A stretch of 64,000 nt of DNA from Gnetum montanum (Eukaryota; Streptophyta; Gnetopsida; Gnetales; Gnetaceae): positions 33,088 through 97,087 of the forward strand of contig MNCI01035378.1 in NCBI GenBank assembly GCA_015680685.1. The letters are read 5' to 3'. Below, in pieces: positions 56,894 to 64,000 of this stretch. The notes under the pieces were generated by a model. The model was not told the DNA's origin and did not search any database. It worked only from the letters and a program-made list of their open reading frames with translations. The number at the start of each line of letters is the position of its first letter. The first letter of the stretch is position 1. Made by a program: the position numbers and the translations under genes.

Positions 56894-58250
56894 GAGGTGT
56901 AAATGCTTACACTTTTTTATGAAAACATACAAAGCCTTTAAACCTCTTGCTAGTTTTTATTTGATGCACTTCCCCTACATGTAATTGTTCATATAAATGA
57001 GACCTAAATATTTAAAAGAATCTACTAATTATACATCAATACCTCCATACCACCAAAATGGAAGTTATAACAATTATTTCTTGCACCCCAAATCATCAAT
57101 TTGGTTTTATCTACCTTCACTTGAAAACCAAATGAACAACATAATTTTCTAAAATTTGCAATATATTTTACAGACCTTTTGTAGTAGTGAAAAACAAGGC
57201 AACATCATCTACATATAAAAGAAGTTTCAATGATAGGGATCCAATTTTGATAGCATGCCTATCTTGATTGTTTCACAAACATTCCTATATTTCATCGATA
57301 AAGATACCAAAGAGAGTTGAAGAGAGTGGGAAACCTTTATTAACTTTAATTTTTTCCTAGAATTAAAATTTTTTCTTTGAATTCCTATCTATATTTTTAA
57401 TAATAGTTTCTTCATACAATCTTTAAGTTACTATAGTCAAATCTAAAAGAACAACAATTTTATACAAGCACAATCATTGTTTTGTACAAACTGCTAAATT
57501 ATATACTTTTGTAAAATCAATCTTCTCCTATAAATAGTTTATCATAAAATGAGCAAATATCTAGAAATGAAAAATTCAATGATAGGATTTAAAGTTGTTA
57601 GATATGTTTGATTAACTTATTTTTAATTCATTGAGTTAATAATAGGATTACATTATTGCTTGACTTATGTGGATATAATCTCCTTGTTAAAGTATTTTGT
57701 TAAATGAAAACAAGCTTACTAGTATTGGGGCTTACTTATAGAACTTTTATATATTTAATAATTAAATGTTGAAATATAATTACCATTAGAAGAATTTATT
57801 TTATAAGTTATTATTACAAGCTTCTGATTATACAACACTTTATTCATAGAGCATATAGGACCATATCCCTACCTAGGTCACATCCCTTTAATTTTTTTCA
57901 TCAAACTAAAATTTCGAGCTAATTTTTAATAATCCAAATATCTTTTAAAATAATTTTGTTAAGTAAGTGCCTTAGGATCATGTCCTAATTAAAATCTGAC
58001 ATTGCTACTACATTTGGAATATTCAAAAATATTGAATTTGACCCTTGGTTCATTAGAGTTAGAGCTATGGTATTCATTTTAAGCAAATTTAAAAATTACC
58101 TAAAAATGAAAACCTTAAGAAAAATGAAGTATAAACTCTCATGAAAATATAGATGGTAGAAGAATAAGGATATTAAAAATGATTTTCCAAGGATTTAAAA
58201 TCAAGTAGTGAACCCTTTCTTTCTTGCCTTTGTATTTACATGTCAAAGTG
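56894..58250 (-). repeat. Large inverted repeat, right arm (inverted LINE RT copy)
   Basis: The reverse complement of the left arm ends exactly at the N at 58251. The LINE RT motifs recur on the minus strand at about 56894-57360. Because the arm is bounded by Ns at both sides (56781 and 58251) it may be a separately placed contig rather than a true palindrome. Confidence 0.8.
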
Positions 58251-58989
58251 NATGCTAGGTAGTAGGCATGACACGTGGTGTTACATAGTACCATAGAATG
58301 TGGCATGTGGTAGTTGTCGCAGTGATTGGTTNGTGCTGGGTAGTAGGCATGACACGTGGTGTTACATAGTACCATAGAATGTGGCATGTGGTAGTTGTCG
58401 CAGTGATTGGTTGTAGAGAAATGATTCTTGTAAAGTTGCAATGTAGAGCATAGGGGTGGAGTGTGTCTTAGTTGATGGGTGCTCTCTTCCTTTCTCTGAC
58501 TTCCTCTTTTTCCCTCTATGGTGGCATGATGGCGACACGCATGACAGAATGATTGCAATTACTACCTCATGCAAATTATGATAGGCAATCTCTATTTTCC
58601 TCTCTCTCACTCCCTCCCTCTCTCTCTCTACAGTGGTGGTGTTGTAGGTGGTGTATGTACAAACAACAGTTAGTAGCAGCAACTATGGCAGGTAGTCAAT
58701 GGGCACCATCGGTAGCGACAAACCAACAGCAATAGTAGGAGATCAAGGAAAAGTTTACAATTTATTAGTTACTATATTTTATTTAAGTCTTAAAATTTGA
58801 AACAATCATTCAATTTAAACTCTCCTAGTTTTTAGTTTGATTTACCTTTTTTTCTGGAACGTCACATAGCCCTATCCAACTAAAACTATTCCTAGGTTTT
58901 TGTACCCATATGGGAGGCACCCTAGGCAATAGTTTCCTCAAACGAGTTTTTCCCCATATGTTTGTGCATCCAAAATTTATGCATCAACA
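58251..58989 (+). repeat. Element H: probable 5' LTR end, with an N-join duplication
   Basis: 58253-58331 and 58334-58412 are near-identical 79-bp copies either side of the N at 58332, an assembly seam. The region contains a TC-rich run (58590-58630) and ends 'atgcatcaaca' just before the primer site. The LTR start is not visible. The minus-strand open frame across 58139-58558 passes through the Ns and is not a gene. Confidence 0.4.
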
Positions 58990-58996
58990 CCTTTTT

Positions 58997-59015
58997 TGGT
59001 GCTAGAAGGAGAGCC
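58997..59015 (+). promoter_or_regulatory. Element H: primer-binding site candidate
   Basis: TGGTGCTAGAAGGAGAGCC lies 8 bp after the CA end. It resembles the TGGCGCTAGAAGGAGGG-type site I associate with Tat-like elements; the tRNA identity is not asserted. Confidence 0.5.
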
Positions 59016-59620
59016 ATTTTCTAGCCTTTTGTTTTCCCATATTAGTTTTTCTTGCCATTTTTCTTATACATGTTTTGTTTCTTAATCTTGGTTCAGAACT
59101 TCTTGATTTTTTTTTCTTAAAACCTCTATCTCCAAACCCTTTTATTTTCTACCTTTTTTTTTTTTTTTGAAAAATTGATGTTTTCCATCTTTTGAAAATT
59201 TTCATTACTAGAATCCTATTTTCAAATTACTAAACCCTAGTTTTTCCTAGTCCTATTTTTAGATTTCTATTTTGACGATCCTTACCTAAGTCTCAACTTT
59301 AGTAAGATGGTTTTATTTAATTATTTAATTTTAAATTTATTTTTTAAAATTTTTTCACTTTACTATTTTCCTTTAAATTTTATAAATATTGCAATTTCAT
59401 GCATTTATTTTTCTTTTGAAAAATTATTTTTTAAATAGCATATTTTAATATTTTTTTAATTAATAATAATATATTGTTGCAACAATTCTTTTCTTTTTGT
59501 TCAATTTTATAGTTTCCTCTTAACATTTATATTTTTTAATTTTTGTTTTATGAGAAAACTCTCCTCTACCCCTAAGCAACCAATTGCCCATCACTTTACA
59601 CTAAGGAAACAACAAGCTTC
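59016..59620 (+). other. Element H: gag leader
   Basis: T-rich untranslated leader without a supported gene. A frame starting near 59550 (MRKLSSTPKQPIAHHFTLRK) could be an N-terminal extension of gag in another phase. Confidence 0.4.
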
Positions 59621-61250
59621 ATGCTTTCCAAGTTCCATCCTAGGAGAACTAGAACTATGATAGTAGGCATTCAACCCTCGGCTCCCTTGGTGAGCAATCC
59701 CTTTAACTTTACTAATTATCATGGCATCCCAAAGTCACTCCAAAATATAAATTTGTTCTATGATCCCACAAACCCTATTAGTGGTGCCTGCCAACATATA
59801 CAATGTTTTGAAACCTTATTAGGCATCCACAACATTGTCCAAAATGACATAGCATGCAAGGTCTTTATGATGATTTTCAGAAGCAAAGCCACCTAATGAT
59901 TTTTTATGCTCCCAAATGACTCTATTAACTCATTGCAAGAATTCAAAAACAAGTTCTTGCTTCATTTTGACAAGTTCACTAGCTTGACCATAGCATCAAG
60001 TAGTTTTACAAGCTTAAGGAAAATACCTAGAGAAAATGTCCAGGACTACAACTTAAGATTTCTCCATCAACTTGCCTATGTGCCAAATGAGATGCGTCCA
60101 CAACCTGATGGTATCCTCAACTTTTGCTTGTCCACCATTGACCCATTCTTTCCCTATGTCATCAACTCTAATCCTAACATAGTAGAAATATAAGGAGTGG
60201 TGGCTAAAGTCATGGAGTTAGAAAAAATTACACTCATGAACAGTATCCAAACCCAAATTGGAATGATGATTGTTAGTGATCCTATGCAATTTAACCCTCT
60301 ACTCCTACCAACTTTTCCAATGACCAACACTATGTTCCAAACTCTCACTCCTCTTCAACTAACTCAACCTTCAAACCATCATTTTCAAGGTCCCACATCT
60401 TCTTCATTCCTACCATCTAACACTAGTTTGAATGATGACCAATCAAAGGTCTAAATTCAATTTATCATAAACCCAAATGGGATATCTAATCCTGTTGAAA
60501 CCCTAACTCAAACTCAAAATTAGATGATCCATATATTAACCTCACTTCAAAAACTTTCAAATAAAGTAGTTGAACTAAAGTGGAATAACAACTAGCATCC
60601 TATACAATTCGAAAAGCCAAGTTCATCAGTGAATGATGATTATTGTCGTCTCCATAACACAAGGAAAAATTCTAAGAGGACTTGTCCTCAATTCTTTGCA
60701 TTATATGGTGACAATTCCTAGAGTCAACAAAATGGAAAACCCCCTATTATGGTCCTTAATGAACCTCATGAAATAGAAAAAAAAGGAGGTTTCCTCATTA
60801 GAACAAGTTATGGTAAGTAACCCCAACCCACATAACACTCACTATCGTAGACTTAGTGACATTGTGAGTACCACACAGCAAAAAAAATAAGAATAATCCT
60901 TATACATCCCCAAACAAAATAGTTCCTAGTCAAAACAATACAAAAAACCAAATTGGACCATCTCAACTAAACACCCCACAATGACCAAACTTCCCTTCTC
61001 TACCTAGAAGATCCCCACCTCAACAAGAAGCCAAAGACATACATAAGACTAATGATCTGGTTGAGGATTTAAAAAGAGTCAAAGCTAACATTTTGATGTA
61101 TGATCTCCTACACTTTAAAAAAATGAAAGAGGTGATTTGGGATATAGTTCATAGACCTAAAACTACAAAAGAAAGATCCTCAATCCCCAAAAGGCAAGTT
61201 CACTTCATAGAAAGTCCTAACACACTATCAATATAAAATGCAAATAATTC
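59621..61250 (+). pseudogene. Element H: gag
   Basis: The frame from 59621 reads MLSKFHPRRTRTMIVGIQPS, then NLFYDPTNPISGACQHIQCF and NIVQNDIACKVFMMIFRSKA. After two stops it continues LQEFKNKFLLHFDKFTSLTI, SFTSLRKIPRENVQDYNLRF and LPTFPMTN. This is the capsid pattern (DP..H...F, then F...F..HF, L..I.Q...ES...F..R). A Cys/His remnant, CRLHNTRKNSKRTCPQF, lies near 60645-60700. The region 60760-61250 is the linker towards protease. Decay is lighter here than in element A, with long open stretches. Gag forms the particle and here precedes protease and an unusual RNase H. Confidence 0.75.
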
Positions 61251-61251
61251 C

Positions 61252-61620
61252 ATGTCAAGCAAGAAAGTTCAACCTCCTTTTTTAACAACTTTGATTATTT
61301 TAGGAAAAAATGTCCATAATTGTTTGATGGATTCTGGTGCAACTATCAGTTTCATGACTCTTGAGGTATGTAAGGCTTTAGAAGAACAAATGATACCACA
61401 AATGAAAAGTGTGATTCAACTCAATGGATCCAACATACCTATAGTGGGGTCATTAAAAGGAGTGAAAGTGCAACTTAAATAATACCCCACATTTACATGT
61501 TACACAAATCTCTTAGTAGTTGATATGTCTTTCACTTATGGTGTGCTCTTATCTAGGACTTTTGGAGCCAAGTTTGGGGGCTTCTTTAGGTAAGATTTCT
61601 TAGAATTGTTAATTCCTATC
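61252..61620 (+). pseudogene. Element H: protease
   Basis: An open frame of 76 codons (61252-61482) reads KKVQPPFLTTLIILGKNVHN, then CLMDSGATISFMTLEVCKAL, with an intact DSGA active site. The C-terminal part after a stop reads LLVVDMSFTYGVLLSRTFGA, matching the VVD.P..YG.LLGR.W end of Tat-type proteases, although the sequence is not contiguous. The catalytic loop is fully preserved, unlike in element A. Confidence 0.8.
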
Positions 61621-62040
61621 AAAGGAAAATCTTAATATATGATTATACCAAGAGAACCCATTTACAAGGAAGTGGTAACAACTTTTGATCAATGAAGTAA
61701 ATGTTTGGAAAACTAAAATACCAATCCTTTTGTTGGAGGTGGTTGAGCTAGGACTTGGTGAATATTTGATCAATGATGATATGGGAGAAACTCTAGGTTT
61801 GAACCCTTTTGAATACACATATTCTACCCAATATTATTAAGGTTTTAGGGAGTGTGAAAAGGTGTATGAAGATACTTTACCATACCACCAACATCATGGA
61901 AGATCTTTTCTTTTCGATGACACACCATCATTAAGAAATGATAAGGACATAAATGAGATTCTAATTAATGAAATATTAGAAGTTGAGATGGATTTTGATG
62001 ATAATCATTATTACCTTGATCAAAGAGCTGATTTTTCAAA
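61621..62040 (+). other. Element H: linker between protease and RNase H
   Basis: Partly open sequence (61862-62040: MYEDTLPYHQHHGRSFLFDD, then acidic ILINEILEVEMDFDDNHYY). No domain is recognised. It belongs to the same polyprotein as the following RNase H. Confidence 0.5.
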
Positions 62041-62581
62041 TTTCATGAACTTAAACACTTGGATACTAAGAGTGGATGGTGCCTCTTCCAAGAAAGGATG
62101 TGGAGTAGGAATATTGCTTATACCTCCTAGCAAAGCTCCTATCCTTAAATCCATCAATTTCACACAACCTATGACTAACAACATGGTCAAATATTAAGTA
62201 CCTATACATGCAATCAAGCTAGCTCAATACTATGACTTATCCAAACTTAAAATCTATAGTGACTCCCAACTAATAGTAAACCAAGTCAATGGAACCTTTG
62301 AAGATAAAGATGTCACCATGATGGTGTATAAAGCTTACATTCTTAAACTTTTTAAAGAGTTTGAACATGTAACCATCAAACATGTACCAAGAGAGGAAAA
62401 TTACATTCTTGATGCACTAGCTCAAATGGCCACCACTTTGGATGTCCCGTTCAAACACAATCCTTGGGATTCAGAAATTATTATTTTAAAAGTGAAATCC
62501 TATTCTATCCCTAATAATGTGTTTTCTTTTCAAGTGTTTGATGATAATGACCATGTATGTAAATTTCTATTTTCTAAATGA
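62041..62581 (+). pseudogene. Element H: RNase H-like domain located before RT
   Basis: Open frames read NTWILRVDGASSKKGCGVGI, then MTNNMVKY-stop-VPIHAIKLA, LKIYSDSQLIVNQVNGTFED, KLFKEFEHVTIKHVPREEN and ILDALAQMATTL. This is the additional (archaeal-type) RNase H. It keeps the Asp of VDG, the Asp of YSDSQ and the Asp of ILDALA, while the Glu of NNxxEYEA has become Lys (VKY). In the Tat-like fragment at 24-25.3 kb this domain follows RT and the first RNase H; here it sits between protease and RT. Order is read directly; the functional consequence is unknown. Confidence 0.75.
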
Positions 62582-62880
62582 GAATTTAGTGATCAAGGAG
62601 ATATATCAAAGGATGTTGTGTTCTTAAACAAAATATCTCCTAAAATAGTAGTTAGGGAAGCATTATTTGATGACTTGCACACCAATATTGTAGACTTATC
62701 ATAAAATACTAATTGACAAAGGTTAGCTGAGATCAAAACAATTCAGGTTCGAAAGAAAGGAAGACAATACCCTATTAAAATAGGAGTTTGTTTACATTCA
62801 GATGACATACAAAGCTTGGCTAAATTACTACATGAGTTTCATGAAGTTCTATTTTGGACTCACTAAGACCTTAAAACTTT
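62582..62880 (+). other. Element H: linker between RNase H and RT
   Basis: Reads SDQGDISKDVVFLNKISPKI, then EALFDDLHTNIVDLS and SLAKLLHEFHEVLFWTH with one shift and stops: the acidic lead-in and the H..VF.W segment that precede plant Ty3 RTs. Confidence 0.5.
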
Positions 62881-63730
62881 CAATTCATTAATGATGACAC
62901 ATACAATTACCCTTAGTCCAAAAACAAAACCATTCAGGCAAAATCTCGGACTTGTAAATTAAAAGATTGAAGCCCTCATCAAAGCAAAAATTGACAAACT
63001 CCTAGAATTCAAAATTATTTACCTGGTAAGACACTCTAGTTGGATATCAAACTTATTGCCCATTATGAAACATACTCGTGAATTGAGGTTATGTATTAGT
63101 TTTCATAACCTTAATACATCTTGCATTAAGGATATTTATCCACTTCCATTATGGAGAAGCTATTGTGAATCATAAATGGTGCTTGAATGTATTCCTTTTT
63201 GAATGGGTATTCAGGATATAACCAAATTTTAGTAAGCAAGTAAAACCAATATAATATGGCTTTTATGACAAAATGGGAAACTTTTCAATTCACTAAAATA
63301 CCCTTTGGCCTCATAAATGCTGGTCCCACCTTTCAAAGAGCTATGGACAAAACTTTTGAGGGGCTAATTAGGAAGGCATTATTATCCACCTAGATGACTT
63401 AACCATTTTTTCCAAAGATCGGGGTATGCACCTTAGAGACCTTAGAAACATTTTTATAAGATGTAGGTGATTCAACATCACCTTGAATGTAAAGAAATCC
63501 ATCTTTAGAGTTCAAAGTGGTAAATTTCTGGATCAGATAGTGACTAAAAAAGGGGTTGTGATTGATCCCTAGTGGGTGAATGCAATTTTAGTACCTTACC
63601 CTTTATCCAAGACTAATTTAAGGGCTTTCTTTAGGAAAATTAACTTTATTAGATGATTTATCCCCATCTATGTTGAATTAGTCAGACCATTGAATGAGAT
63701 GCTTAAAAAAGATAGTAATATGCACTGGAT
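62881..63730 (+). pseudogene. Element H: reverse transcriptase
   Basis: Frames give MTHTITLSPKTKPFRQNLGL, then IEALIKAKIDKLLEFKIIYL, SSWISNLLPIMKHTRELRLC, ISFHNLNTSCIKDIYPLPL, FTKIPFGLINAGPTFQRAMD and KTFEGLIRKALL. The catalytic box LDDLTIFS (about 63391-63414) follows, then LNVKKSIFRVQSGKFLDQIV and LRAFFRKINFIR. All RT blocks of a Tat-type Ty3/gypsy element are in order. The catalytic aspartates remain; a one-base shift precedes them and a few stops occur. Confidence 0.85.
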
Positions 63731-64000
63731 AGATGAAAGAAAGAATTATTTCCTTGCTATTAAATAGGCCATTATAGATGCCCCCTATCCTAGCTTCTCC
63801 TTGGTATGAAAATTATTTCCACTTATTTGCTTTTTTCTAGTGACATTACTACCATTGCTATCTTGATCCAAGACATAGTCGATCAAGGTGAGAGATCCAT
63901 AGCATTCATGTCTACACCTTTAAAAAATGTACAATTAAAATACTCACTCATAGATAAGTGATTGAATGTTGTGAATAAAAGCCTTAAAGAAATTTCTCTA
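63731..64000 (+). pseudogene. Element H: first RNase H domain, cut by the window end
   Basis: Reads SSDITTIAILIQDIVDQGER, SIAFMSTPLKNVQLKYSLID and LNVVNKSLKE, the usual RNase H that follows RT (S.TT.GA.L.QED, IAFMSKPL, E.KYS..EK). So element H has two RNase H domains, one on each side of RT. The integrase should lie beyond the window. Confidence 0.75.

Noticed and set aside
58139-58558. 139-codon minus-strand frame with internal repeats
   Set aside because: It runs through two Ns and a duplicated contig end; the repeats are the assembly seam.

Overview
The window reads as heterochromatic DNA of a large plant genome, most likely a gymnosperm. It is AT-rich and strongly depleted in CpG, and outside two younger inserts it is also poor in CAG/CTG. 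It is built almost entirely of old, stop-riddled, nested LTR retrotransposons. No intact host gene, tRNA, rRNA or CRISPR array was seen. Two N gaps (10841-11266 and 21384-21594) and several single-N joins mark assembly seams.

Layout. Element A, 1-9753 (+): Ty3/gypsy of Athila type. It runs from gag tail through protease, reverse transcriptase, RNase H and integrase to a spacer, an extra ORF and a 3' LTR. Around 9754-10840: an unassigned LTR-like promoter module and a palindromic contig end. Element E, 11267-18792 (-): Athila-type with 5' LTR, primer site, gag and pol, its gag tail split by a 1.67-kb solo LTR (14029-15696). At 19.5-20.5 kb (+) and 21.2-23.5 kb (-): two decayed coding regions I cannot identify. 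At 24.0-25.4 kb (+): RT and dual RNase H of a Tat-like element, beside a Tat-like gag on the minus strand (25.5-26.5 kb). Element B, about 26.6-41.3 kb (+): spacer and extra ORF of an old relative of A, cut by element C and by insert D. Element C, 29208-37121 (+): complete but pol-less, with two LTRs, a 5-bp target duplication, primer site, gag and extra ORF. Insert D, about 37.8-40.8 kb: CpG-retaining DNA with an LTR-like minus-strand promoter and a GC-rich possible first exon. At 41.3-46 kb: LTR-like DNA and a second tRNA-Asp-type primer site with a decayed internal region. At 50.0-54.1 kb (-): Ty1/copia. At 54.9-58.25 kb: a large inverted repeat carrying a LINE-type RT fragment. At 58.3-64.0 kb (+): element H, Tat-like, with an RNase H domain placed before RT.

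Most interesting pattern. Elements A, B and C share an extra coiled-coil-rich ORF in the position of the Athila env-like gene. In each copy a TATA-containing promoter-like block lies 435-480 bp upstream of the start. In A and in C this internal block resembles that element's own LTR promoter: a shared 13-mer in A, and a shared 14-mer plus the same GATATYGC motif array in C. A G-rich tract resembling a polypurine tract precedes the block in A and C. This suggests a second transcription unit inside the element whose promoter tracks the LTR.
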